From Strigamia acuminata (taxonomy: Eukaryota > Arthropoda > Chilopoda > Geophilomorpha > Linotaeniidae), in the NCBI GenBank assembly GCA_949358305.1, contig OX442319.1, forward strand, positions 2,480,001 through 2,544,000: 64,000 bases of DNA. The letters are read 5' to 3'. The notes below the pieces were generated by a model. That model had not been told where the DNA came from. It searched no databases and worked only from the letters and a program-made list of their open reading frames with translations. Both the position numbers and the translations under genes were made by a program. The stretch's first letter is position 1. Each line of letters begins with the position of its first letter. Below are positions 46,222-63,297 of the stretch, piece after piece.

Positions 46222-47625
46222 ATGTCTCCACCAGCTCAGTGCGAGAATGCTTGGGAAACCTCGCACCATTTCTTACAAGAAAACGATTTCGAGATTTCCA
46301 AGAAAGAGACGGAAACTGCGGTCCAAGTGACGTTGATGGAATCGCAGCTCTGGAATCAATTCAAGACGCACACGAATGAAATGACGTTAACCAAACTCGG
46401 CAGGTGAGAATCAGAATTTCATTATTTCGATTTATATTTATTTATTATTTTGGCTATTTATTTTTCAAATTAGGAGGCTTTTTCCTGTGTTTAAGATAGC
46501 CGTGTCTGGCTTGGAAGCAAATTGCATGTACAACATTAGTTTGGAGTTTGTTCAAGTGGATTCGCACCGATGGAGATATGTAAATGGCGAATGGGTTGTG
46601 GGGATTGAATCACACCAGCTTAGATCGAGATCCGAGACCACTTACACGCATCCAGATTCGCCTAATTTTGGTGCACATTGGATGAACGGGACTGTGTCAT
46701 TCGGGGCGCTTAAATTGTCAAACAAACCGGGCAGAAATGGACAAGTAATATATTAATTAAAATTAATTAAATTTATAAAAATTTTTAATTCTTTAAATTT
46801 AATTTTGGTAGGTGGTTCTCAACTCCCTTCATAAATACCAACCACGTGTCCACATCACCAAAGTGGAAATTCCAGCACCAATAAAATGCTTCACTAAATC
46901 GTTCATCTTCCCGGAAACACAATTTATAACGGTTACTGCGTATCAAAACGAAGAGGTAGGCATTAGAAATACTACAAATTCGAATTTATAAGAAATACTG
47001 ATATATTTAATTTTTGGTAGATAATAACTCTGAAAATCAAACATAATCAATATGCCAAAGGGCCGACAAAAAGGCGAGCTTTGCTAATGATGCAATCATC
47101 GCATTCCAATATGGCGGATTATGACTATCCAAACACGAGCACATCGCCGCAAATGTCTCAATGTACAAAAAATTAATAAATCAAATTTTAAAAAAATATT
47201 AAGAAATATAATTTAATTTTTTTTCTTATGCAGATATTTATTCTCCTCCATCGACTCAATTCAATTCAAATTTTTATCATGGAAATGAAAAAATTGAGGA
47301 ATATCAGAAAAGATTTGCTCCGTATTTTCAACCGGATTTTGAATGGCAATCGGCAAATTTCGGTAAAAATTATAAAAGTTTTAACTTCATTGATTAAAGT
47401 TAAATAATTATAATTTTTTTTTTACTCATAGGTCATTCAATAAATGCAATTCCTAATAATCAACCGGATTTATTCCACCAGTACCAGTACCCACCTGCAT
47501 CTTATTCGAACCCCTTTGACGACTACCAAACTATGAATTCTCATCAAGTGCACAATGGAGACTTCGATTTACCACAGCCAAGTGACGATTGGAGCCATTT
47601 TGACACTTTTCCACACTTTAGTTAA
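46222..47625 (+). CDS. Divergent T-box transcription factor, Brachyury-like
   Basis: Six exons in phase: 46222-46403, 46474-46744, 46812-46955, 47021-47162, 47234-47362, 47432-47625; 353 aa. The T-box spans roughly residues 33-205: [92 protein letters not shown] and [17 protein letters not shown]. The [10 protein letters not shown] and PNFGAHWM phrases are closest to the Brachyury class. The end of the domain is unusual: the common AKAFLDA-type helix is replaced by [12 protein letters not shown]. The tail is short and Tyr/Pro/Asn-rich. T-box proteins bind TCACACCT-type sites in the nucleus during development. Tight 60-70-bp introns and a TATA promoter suggest a compact, perhaps stage-restricted gene. 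Confidence 0.88.
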
Positions 47626-48253
47626 CAATTTTTTTTATTTCTAATTTATTGTGATATTTATAAATTATGTAGTTAGAAAAAAATGTAAATAATTTAGTGC
47701 ATTTAATTTGAGATAAACAAATATATTTTTGGCATATATTTTTGTCGCATATTTATTAGAAAATTTAAAAAAAAAACACCGTTATTGCTTGTATAGTACC
47801 GGTATTCAAGTAGTCTTGGCTTGTATACATAAAGCCCCGGCCCCGGCGAACAAACATGGGCGCTAACAGTGGAGGAGTTAAAATGGCGGTGTATTACAAA
47901 CATACGCACATGCACAATAAAAATAGATTGACATTTTAATTAAATAAAATATTTGACGAAAAATAACCGACTGTATTTTTATTTTTTTTCAGTAGTAACC
48001 AAGCAAATATATAAAATTTTAAAAACGAGACGTGGAATAAAAATGACGCCTTTCTGTTGCCTTTTATTACCACTAGGTTCAATCCGGGGTACAATCACAA
48101 TTCAAGTGCGCTGCCAAACGAGTTAAACTCGTTTAAAAAGTTAATTTTACAACAAAATAAACAATTTCGCAATGTCTATTAAAAGTTAAAAAATGTTTTA
48201 ATCCGTTTAATTTTTATCTACAACTTTGTGCTTAAAACATCTCCACAAGAACG
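47626..48253. other. Intergenic region between T-box gene and SHMT
   Basis: AATAAA/ATATA words near 47690-47760 could end the T-box transcript. No gene. The last ~100 bp should be SHMT promoter or 5' UTR, without a TATA box. Confidence 0.5.
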
Positions 48254-51200
48254 ATGGTGATTGGGCGCCTCCGTTTGACGTGGCCAGCTTTGCTGGTACA
48301 AATTAATCAAAAAATTTCTAAGCTGCATCCACTTGTCGGCGCACGTTACACGAGCAAATTTTCAGCAGTTTTAGTACGTAACCACTATATTTTTTTAAGG
48401 AAAAAAAATCTTAAAACATAATTTAACTTTCTTTCTCTTATCTCTTTCACAGCAACAACTTTGTAAGCCGACAATGACGTCGGATCACAAACGGTTGGAA
48501 TGGAACCGACCTTTGCCCGAAATTGATTCGGAATTGTTTTCCATCATCCAAAATGAGAAACAGCGTCAAATTCGAGGATTGGAAATGATAGCTTCCGAGA
48601 ATTTCACTAGTTTAGCGGTTCTCCAAGCTCTGTCTAGTTGTCTTCATAATAAATATTCGGAGGGATATCCAGGAGTTCGGTAAAAAAAAATTAAAAAACG
48701 AAAAAAATGTCTCAATTAAATGCATTAAATCGTTGTTAACAGTTCAAAAGACGAATTATCATACATTAAATGTGTTTATTCAATCATAGAAAGCCACCTG
48801 TTGATGATCTTTTTGTATAAATCGTTAATATTTGAATTATCTTTTTATCTTCCAGTTATTACGGTGGAAATGAATTTATCGACGAGGTCGAATTACTGTG
48901 CCAAAAAAGATCTCTCGAAGCATTCGACCTTGATCCTGAATGCTGGGGAGTCAATGTTCAGCCTTATTCCGGCTCACCGGCTAATTTTGCCGTTTATACC
49001 GGCATTGTGGAGCCCCACGGACGAATTATGGGTATTTTATTCGATTTTAAATCGTTTTAAAGATTTATTTTCTTATTTTTTAAAAAAAATTTCAGGTTTG
49101 GATTTGCCCGACGGTGGCCATTTGACTCACGGTTACATGACGGCGACTAAAAAAATTTCAGCCACGTCCATCTTCTTCGAATCGATGCCGTACAAAGTGA
49201 ACCCCGACACGGGTCTAATCGACTACGATAAACTGGCGGAGACGGCACGATTATTCAAACCCAAGTTGATAATAGCGGGTAAAAAATCGTCCGAATCAAA
49301 ATCTTTTTATTTAAATTAAATTAAATTAATTTCTAGGGATATCGTGTTACCCGCGCCATCTCGACTACAAACGATTCCGACAGATTGCGGACGATAACGG
49401 CTGTTACCTCATGGCGGACATGGCCCACGTGAGCGGATTAGTCGCGACTAAGGCTGCACCGAGTCCGTTCGAACACTGCCACATCGTTACGACGACGACT
49501 CACAAAACGCTTCGCGGCCCACGAGCCGGGGTGATTTTCTATCGCAAGGGGAAAAAAGGTTCCGCGAAGAATGGAGACGATATAATGTACGACTTTGAAG
49601 CGAAAATAAACCAAGCGGTTTTCCCCGGTCTGCAGGGCGGACCTCACAACAACGCGATAGCTGGTAATAGAGTGAATGATAAATGATAAATGTTGACGTA
49701 AAGCCATTACTGCGAACGATGCTGTCATCGGTATAAATTGTCGTGATGAGTTTGGCTTAAGTTTCTGAGCGTTGGTTGTGCTTTGAGTAATTGGTTTTTA
49801 TCTTGTAGGTATTGCTGTAGCTATGCGACTTGCCAAAACGCCCGAATTTGGGGTTTATCAGAAGCAGATTGTAGCTAACGCGCAGACACTGGCTAAAGGG
49901 TTGCAGGATAAAGGATATAAATGCGTTTCTGGTAAGTTTAGGATTTTTCCAAGAAGGTTTGAAATGAAATGTGGTGAAATTGAATTTTTTTGAGTAAAAA
50001 TTGATTTTTTTTTGAGTAAAAATTGATTTTTTTTGAGTAAAAATTGATTTTTTTGAGTAAAAATTGATTTTTTTGAGTAAAAATTGATTTTTTTGAGTAA
50101 AAATTGATTTTTTTGAGTAAAAATTGATTTTTTTGAGTAAAAATTGATTTTTTTGAGTAAAAATTGATTTTTTTGAGTAAAAATTGATTTTTTTGAGTAA
50201 AAATTGATTTTTTTGAGTAAAAATTGATTTTTTTGAGTAAAAATTGATTTTTTTGAGTAAAAATTGATTTTTTTGAGTAAAAATTGATTTTTTTGAGTAA
50301 AAATTGATTTTTTTGAGTAAAAATTGATTTTTTTGAGTAAAAATTGATTTTTTTGAGTAAAAATTGATTTTTTTGAGTAAAAATTGAATATTTTTGAGTA
50401 AAAATTGATTTTTTTTAGTAAAAATTGATTTTTTTTAAGTATAAATTGATTTTTTTTTTTAGTAAAAATTGATTTTTTTTTTAGTAAAAATTGATTTTTT
50501 TTCGAGTAAAAATTGATTTTCTTGTTTAATAAAAATTGATTTTTTTTGAGTAAAAATTGATTTTTTTGAGTAAAAATTGATATTTTTGAGTAAAAATTGA
50601 ATATTTTTGAGTAAAAATTGATTTTTTTTAGTAAAAATTGATTTTTTTTTTAGTAAAAATTGATTTTTTTTCGAGTAAAAATTGATTTTCTTGTTTAATA
50701 AAAATTGATTTTTTTTGAGTAAAAATTGATTTTTTGAGTAAAAATTGAATATTTTTGAGTAAAAATTGATTTTTTTTAGTAAAAATTGATTTTTTTTTTA
50801 GTAAAAATTGATTTTTTTTCGAGTAAAAATTGATTTTCTTGTTTAATAAAAATTGATTTTTTTTTAGTAAAAATTGCATTCTTTAGTTTTTAGAGTAAAA
50901 ATCAGCATTTTTGGATTTTTAAAGTAAAAATTGCATTTTTAAAAATTTTTTTCAATAAAAATTGAATTTTTTAGACGTTTTTCAGTAAAATTTATATTTT
51001 TTTAAGAGTAACAATGTAACCAATTTTTATAAATATTTTTATTTTTGCAAATTAATAATTACTGGATTGCAATTTGTTCAAAGGTGGCACAGACAACCAT
51101 CTAGTTTGGGTTGATCTTCGCTCGAAAAACATCAACGGAGCCCGAGTTGAGAAAGTCCTGGAAGAAATCTCCATAGCTTGCAACAAAAACACAGTTCCCG

Positions 51201-51555
51201 GCGACAAAAGCGCGCTGAACCCGGGCGGCATTCGCCTAGGAACACCGGCATTGACAACTCGCAACTTGAAGGAAGCAGACATAGAGCAGGTCGTTGACTT
51301 TATTGACAAGGGTAAATCCAACTTCTACCACAAATTACAATTCACATTGTTTCAGTCACAATAACTTATATATATATTTTTTTATCAGGAATTAAACTAG
51401 CACTGGAAATAAAATCCGCATCAGGCCCAACATTGAAGGAGTTTAAGGAGGCTCTGAAAAACAATTCCCAGGTTCAGGACACTATCAAACATTTGCGGAA
51501 TGAGGTTGAAATGTTTGCATCTAATTTCCCTATGCCCGGTTATGCTGAATACTAA
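48254..51555 (+). CDS. Shmt: Serine hydroxymethyltransferase with optional mitochondrial leader
   Basis: Eight exons in phase: 48254-48373, 48453-48679, 48856-49031, 49096-49278, 49337-49663, 49809-49931, 51084-51311, 51389-51555; 516 aa. It converts serine and tetrahydrofolate to glycine and methylene-THF with PLP. Visible: [44 protein letters not shown], the DMAHVSGL block, and the PLP-lysine motif [14 protein letters not shown] (Lys about 292). [20 protein letters not shown] and [15 protein letters not shown] follow. Exon 1 encodes [20 protein letters not shown] and more basic residues without acids, a typical mitochondrial presequence. A second ATG at 48474 ([10 protein letters not shown]) matches cytosolic starts, so one gene could supply both compartments. 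Intron 6 is inflated by a minisatellite. Confidence 0.96.
49980..50880. repeat. Large 20-bp minisatellite in SHMT intron 6
   Basis: About 44 units of AAATTGATTTTTTTGAGTAA. The centre (50041-50380) is perfectly regular at three units per 60 bp. A higher-order block with TTCGAG and CTTGTTTAATA variants recurs near 50500, 50660 and 50820 (about 160 bp apart). Confidence 0.95.
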
Positions 51556-51919
51556 ATGGGTCTGTCATTAAAGGAACAAATATACTGAACAATCTTATTG
51601 AATAAATAAAGATATTATTTTTTTTGCATTTGATTTTACTAAAAATTATTTTTGCTGTCCACTCCTGTAATGTTATTGACATGTTAAGTGGAAATTTAAA
51701 AATTATTTTTGATACCAATTGTCCTCTTCTCTGGGCATTGAACCGAATATTTTCTTTCCTGGTTACGGCAGCTGCGGCTTTGTCGGCACCACTTGCACAC
51801 AATAATGGTTTGTTAATTATTTTCTGTGTTTGCAAGAATCAGGCACCAAACATAAGTTTATGGTGACCGACAAAATTTCCCTGTTAAATTTTTCTGGAAT
51901 ATTTGATATATTTGACATA

Positions 51920-52030
51920 CAGTGTAAGCTCTGTAGCCCGGACATAGGACGGGTCCCAGAAAGTTGTCCAGACTAAGGGGCTGCCATGCCCGGATGGGAG
52001 AGGGATTTAATATTGCAAATAATTGCAATT
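51920..52030. mobile_element. Fragment related to the 35.4-kb foldback MITE
   Basis: Starts CAGTGTAAGCTCTGTAGCCC after TA and continues GGACATAGGACGGGTCCCAG, parallel to the left end of the 35368-36036 element. The right half is missing or unrecognisable, running into ATTGCAATTA repeats. Confidence 0.65.
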
Positions 52031-53100
52031 AAAAATGTGAGTTACAATTGCTACAATTGAATTACAATGACAATGTGATTGCAATTACTGTATGTATTTT
52101 AATTAAAATGTTAAAAACAATTCGTAATACATAATTGCATAAATACACAATACATACTTGCAATTAAAAATGTGATTATCAATTACATTTTTTAATACAT
52201 ATAATATCGCAGCCATTTTAAGCAGAATGTTCATTCATTTGAGCACAACAAAAAAGTCACGGCGTTCTTTTTGAGGATCTGTCGTAAACACGTGGGTTAG
52301 ACTGTCTTAACCTTCAAAACTAATGAAACGAAAGTGGGTCATTAGTTTTCATTAATAATAGGAAAGGAGAGATTTGGGATTGAGATTTTGTTAAGATTAA
52401 TCTTACAACGAACGCTTTATTAAAATAATAGACCACTTTATTAAAAAAAAGGGATTATGTATCCCCTTTCTTCAATGGAGGTACCTGGTATCTCTCAGTC
52501 AGTAATCATCTAAGCCTGCAGAGGGAAACTGTAGGTATCACTGGTGGTTGATGTCGCATAGATCACAAATGGAATCTAAAAAGACATTTACGCAAGCATC
52601 GACACTATCCAGATGATTTAAACCACAGATCACAGATCACCACTCCACAACTAGATAAGGTTTTAAGTTGGTTTATAAAGTGCTTTGAAAATTATCATTT
52701 GTAGAAAGGGGCGTCAGGTTCGGAATCAGTTTTTAATTTTAAAAAGAAACATAAGGTCTTGAAATTTATAGAAGACTTAAAAAAACTCATAATTTAGATA
52801 ACTGTAAAGAAAAAACTGAAAGAATTAATGAATTGGAATTTGGAATAATAACATAGCAAAAATCGATACAAGAATACAAGCAGAGCCAACTGGTGACGAT
52901 AGAAGTGAATTGTGAAGCCATGAAAACCCTGAAAAAAGAGGTTTTTAGTGCATAAAGTAGAATATACAGTAGAGGGATTTGGGGACAAAATTGACCAGAA
53001 AGGGTAAAAAAAGTAGTAAAAACCAGTGGAATCAGATATTGACGAAAAACACATGAATTTCGCCAATTCCTGTAATACCACCTAGTGAGAGCATTTGGCA
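52030..53100. other. Intergenic DNA between SHMT and FAK
   Basis: 52030-52210 holds repeated TGCAATTA/AATACATA words. The rest has no recognised gene. TACCACCTAGTGAGAG occurs near 53078 and again near 53437, a short direct repeat. Confidence 0.4.
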
Positions 53101-53245
53101 CTAGGAGGCAGAAATTTATTGAATAACAAGTAAAACAAAAAACTACGTTTTTAGAAAAAGGTTTGACCAACACAGGATACTTTGTGAAAACATTCCAATC
53201 GGCCTTTTTTTCAAATTTTTGGTTTTTTTTCATGGTTGAGTTCAA
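53100..53245 (-). pseudogene. Possible hAT/ZMYM-type transposase zinc-finger remnant
   Basis: The minus-strand frame reads KKADWNVFTKYPVLVKPFSK then NVVFCFTCYSI. This spacing of W, YP, and FCF-C resembles the TTF-type zinc finger at the start of hAT-family transposases and ZMYM proteins. It lacks the remaining domain, and the frame degenerates into hydrophobic low-information sequence. Resemblance is from memory of the motif only. Confidence 0.35.
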
Positions 53246-53917
53246 ATTTTTAATAAATTTATCAACCTTTTTTTTTAGGCTTTTTAAAAAAAAAATTAGT
53301 TTTTAGGGGCATTCCGGACGATGCTTTTTTTTTGCTCGGCCCTGCATGTGTTGGAATAATTAACATTCTTTAACTCTTTTACATAAACTTTTACGTTCTT
53401 TCCTTGAGTCTCTCAAAATGATTGATAGGCATTACCACCTAGTGAGAGAATTGTTAAACTGCGCCAGCTAAATCCATATCCTTTGAGTGGGGCCAGTTCA
53501 GCTATGTACACAGCGCTGCTGATGGCCGCCATGTTTACTGAAAATGCTACATCAAAATAATTATTTTCGAGCAAACGATGTGATACTTTGCGCGAAAAAC
53601 GTAAACACAAGCAACAAAATGCATAATACAAAGCCATGTGACAATAATTAAGACTCGACTTTTAATCTAGATCAGCAGCGAACCGTTAGAGTGAGTTAAT
53701 TTGTATTTTTTTATTCGACCGATCGGGTTTCACAAATTGCATAATTTTCAGATATAAAATAACAACCACAAACTTATTCTAATTTCATGTAACACTAATT
53801 TCCGCGGTTTGATGACCGCACCAATTGGCCCCGCTCCAGATGTCTAATTTTTTATGGTTAAAAATCAATTAATTTTAATTCGTTTCAATTTTTAATTTAC
53901 AGATTGGAATAGAAAAT

Positions 53918-59917
<6,000 letters not shown>

Positions 59918-60393
59918 AATTATTATTATTATTATAATATAAAATCGATATGATAGAGGTTGTGGCTAAATGTTGACTTTTTTAAACAAAATTAATTAAT
60001 TTAATCATTCCAGATTTTAGATATTTTTTTTTTATTGATTATGATTGAATTCAAGTGATCGATTAATGAACGATGGTTTGAACAATTCGTTCGAATTGTT
60101 GCAATTTTTTTAATTGCAACGGTTTTTCTAGGATTCGTGTACATAATTTTCCTGTGCTCACGTGTAAATTGGAGATTTTTTAAGTAGATTTTTGTGTTTG
60201 AACTTTTTTTTTAAATCGTGAAAATGTGTTTTTTTTTTAATACAAGTGATTTTTTAGTCATTCATTAAACGGTAGCTGCACTCCAACGTCACTTTTTTTT
60301 TTATTATCCATTTGGAAGTAGTTGTTTATTTTTATTTCGAGGCCGGAAAAATATTCTAGGGTTAAGTATTGAACGATAAAGTCCAATATGTAG

Positions 60394-60847
60394 TCACGGA
60401 AAGGAATGGGACGACAATTCTGACGAGGTAAATACAAAATTTAATTTTTTTTCTATTTAAAATTTATTTAAAATGTCTATTCTTTTAACAGGCTTTGAAG
60501 GAGAATGTTGACATTTGTGAAGCCCAGTTGGATGTTCGCTTGCTGGGACAGTGGGAAATTTGTTTCGGACAAGCAGCACGTCGTAGCGGCAATGTGAGTG
60601 CTTATGTGACGTCTTGTTGCGAGTCCGGCGAGTCAGTGCTAGGAGTGTAATTTATCGGATAGCGAAGAGAAATTTTTATGAGGTTTTCGGCTACGGATTG
60701 GGGATTTAATACGGTTGAATAAGTTTTGGATAACAAAAAATATCTGGGAGTTGGTCGAGCGGAGGATTGGAAATATAACTAACCTTGCAGGGTCTAGCCG
60801 ACAGCAGCAGCAACAGCCATAGTTTTTTGAGGACTTTGAGAAGATGA
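60394..60847 (+). CDS. Small spliced gene, partial, unrecognised
   Basis: Three exon-like blocks with good splice sites and matching phase: 60394-60427, 60492-60593, 60791-60847. They read HGKEWDDNSDE, then ALKENVDICEAQLDVRLLGQ plus WEICFGQAARRSGN, then GLADSSSNSHSFLRTLRR and a TGA. Donors are GAG/GTAAAT and AAT/GTGAGT; acceptors are AACAG and CTTGCAG. The Asp/Glu-rich start and the composition look protein-like, unlike the surrounding AT-rich DNA. No initiating ATG exon was found between FAK and 60394, so the gene is incomplete. It could also be a FAK alternative 3' end. Confidence 0.45.
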
Positions 60848-61489
60848 TGTAGGGGATAGATAGCCAGCTATTTTGGTTTTTATACACAAAAATTGAATGT
60901 TTTGGGCCAAATATTTGCTGTTTTTGGAAAAAATTTGGATTTGGCGAAAAATTAAATGTTCTTAGGCAAATTTGATGATTATGATTTGGTCAAAAATTGG
61001 ATGATTCGGTCAAAATTTGTATGATTTGATCAAAAATTGAATGATTTTTTTTTGGTTTCAGAATAGATTTTTCGGGCCTGAAAATGATTTTTTGGTCCAA
61101 AAAACTAAAATTTTGAACGTAAAAATGAAATTTTTCTATCGCTTAGAGGCGCTAAGAAGGGAGAAACATTAAACTTAAATTTATTCAAACTTTTAGACTT
61201 TCTCCAATTTTTTCCCCCAACTTAACGAATTTTTTAAATTGAATATTAAACAAAAACATTAACTTTATTAATTTATCAATCTTCGTATAATTTTTTTTAG
61301 TATATCAGCTCTTTTTAATCTAAGTAACAAAACCAAATTATTAACGATTACAATCAAAAAAGCAAACACGCACTCGTGTTAATAAAAAAGTAGGAAATTC
61401 ATAAGAAACAAATAAATTCAGCCATTGTTCATGGCACTTGATTAGAAAGAAATTCTCATTCATCGCCTTCTTGCGAAAAATCGCCGAAC

Positions 61490-62880
61490 TCAATCAACCT
61501 CGGCATCACCTGGGGAAACATCGCTTGCAATTTCAGTTTCGGTTTCGTTTTTCCTTGGCGAAGACATTGGGCTGACGAGAGGCGAGATGCGAGGACTGTA
61601 ATTGGACGCGGAAGATTCCAGATCGGGTACGACGCTCTCTTCCGAAGAAGAAGAGCTGCCCGACTTTTCCACCGGGCTCGAAGGAGTTTCTTCGTCGATT
61701 CTGCCCAAGTTCTCCAGCTTCAGTTGGGGAACGAAGTGAGGAGATAATTTGTTCCGAATGAGCTTGGGTGCGTTCTGGAAGAATTCCTTGACAGTGTCGG
61801 TCAGTTGGTTTTCTTTTTTCGTTTGTTCGTCGTCGGAGTGCCACACGTCGTCGCTTTCCGTCGGCGTTGGTGAAGGGGTTTGCGCGTCTAGGTGGAAATT
61901 GCGTTTTGGTCGCGCGCCGAATTTCTCCCAATCTATGATTGACTTGGTGGAGGACTTGGAGGTGCTTGGAGTCGGCTTCGGTTCCTGCAGGGTCGTCAGG
62001 ACACGGTACAATTCCCTAAAATAAATGCGAGAATCGATGAGCAAGTTGGCAAAAAATTAAAAAATTGAATTTTTCTGCGCGTTAAACAGTTAAATATTAT
62101 TTTTTTCGTGTAGAACAATTAAATGATTCAATTTTTTCGTGCGAAACAATTAAATATGTACAATGATTAATTTATTTCTTACGGATTGAGTTGTTGATGT
62201 TTCTTTTGCTCCTCCGCGATGCTAATAGCGATCGCTCGTTGGAGCATTTTCTCCTCTTCGTCGATTGTCGTCGGGACCAAACGATCGTCGGGCGCGGAAG
62301 AAGAAGTCGAGGCGTACTCCCAACCACTCATCGACGTGGGTTGCATGGCAGCAAATGTTGCAGGATTTAATGGCTGAGCATTTTCTTCCTTCCAACTCGG
62401 ACTAGTTTTTATTTTCTCCAATTGAGACGCGATAACTTCTCGATACTCGACAGCAGTCTTCGAAGTAAATCCCGATTTCTAATTTAAAAAAAAATAAAAA
62501 TAAATTCAATAATTATTTTAGAAGATTTCGACGCTTTTTTACCGGTAGGTTGACATTCTTCTTTTTCTTTATCTCCAAAGGTTTTCGTATTACTATGGTT
62601 ACAGATGGTGAAATTGGTGCAGTTGGTGCAACAACTTGTTTAGGTGGTGTAGAATTATCGGTGATTAACAAGGGACCGATAACGGGAACGATATTAATCG
62701 TAGGAAACATCGCAAACATCTCCTGTAAAGCAAATATTCACATTAAACAGAGATAGAAGAAATGGCGAAATAAATATTTTAAATTGGTCGTAAATTGTCG
62801 GAAAGTTTTGATTATTACTACAATTTGTTATTATTAGACTTAAATTTAATTACCTCTGGTTCTTTATTTAATTTATCCAT
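61490..62880 (-). CDS. UIM-containing protein of unknown function
   Basis: Four exons in phase: 62880-62854, 62722-62543, 62478-62183, 62015-61490; 342 aa. It starts MDKLNKEPE|EMFAMFPTINI with a Pro/Ile/Val-rich N-terminus, then a basic KKKKNV cluster. A helical stretch follows (KSGFTSKTAVEYREVIASQL). Around residues 143-160, EEEKMLQRAIAISIAEEQ fits the ubiquitin-interacting motif consensus (acidic cluster, Leu, Ala-x-x-x-Ser). The C-terminal half is Ser/Pro/acidic and probably disordered, with IIDWEKFGARPKRNF as an island of order. UIMs bind ubiquitin in endocytic, proteasomal or DNA-repair adaptors. I do not recognise the family. The minute 27-nt first coding exon is unusual. Confidence 0.75.
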
Positions 62881-63163
62881 CTTAGTTTGCACTTTTTCGT
62901 TGTCTCTCGCACTGCACGGATGAAACAAAATTCGTGCTACGGAAATGACGCGGGTCGTAGCAAGACGACGCACACTTCGGATGCAAAGTTTTAAATTTAA
63001 ATTTTTTTTATTTTTATAATTTAACGTTTTAAATTGAAAATTTTTATAATTTTAAATTTTAAAATCTAAAACTGTTAAATTCCGACCGGCTACCCTGCAG
63101 CTCTCACTGCCCTGTGCATGGATTGAATACTCTGTAATTATAAAACACGAGATTTTCGAGATT

Positions 63164-63297
63164 AGTGCTTGGGAGTACGTCACGACTTCTGCCTCTGCGA
63201 CCGACAATGATCGACGAATCGACGAATTGCAGAAAATGCTCAACGAGCGATCGCTATGAGCATCGAGGAGGACGAAATGCAGCAACAACGCGATTTG
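63164..63297 (+). pseudogene. Inverted, frameshifted copy of the UIM exon
   Basis: The plus strand reads SAWEYVTTSASATDNDRRID then ELQKML, matching SGWEYASTSSSAPDD...IDEEEKML of the gene at 61490-62880. A one-base deletion follows: ATGCTC-AACGAGCGATCGCT against ATGCTCCAACGAGCGATCGC. In the shifted frame it continues RAIAMSIEEDEMQQQ and ends at a GTAAGAAAATAAATT donor region parallel to the parent intron (GTAAGAAATAAATT). Retention of the intron boundary shows DNA-level duplication, not retroposition. The overlapping 175-codon minus-strand ORF is therefore not a gene. Confidence 0.8.

Noticed and set aside
52787..53100. Hydrophobic minus-strand ORF as a membrane protein
   Set aside because: Two overlapping frames are equally hydrophobic because of T-rich DNA; only the zinc-finger-like start is of note.
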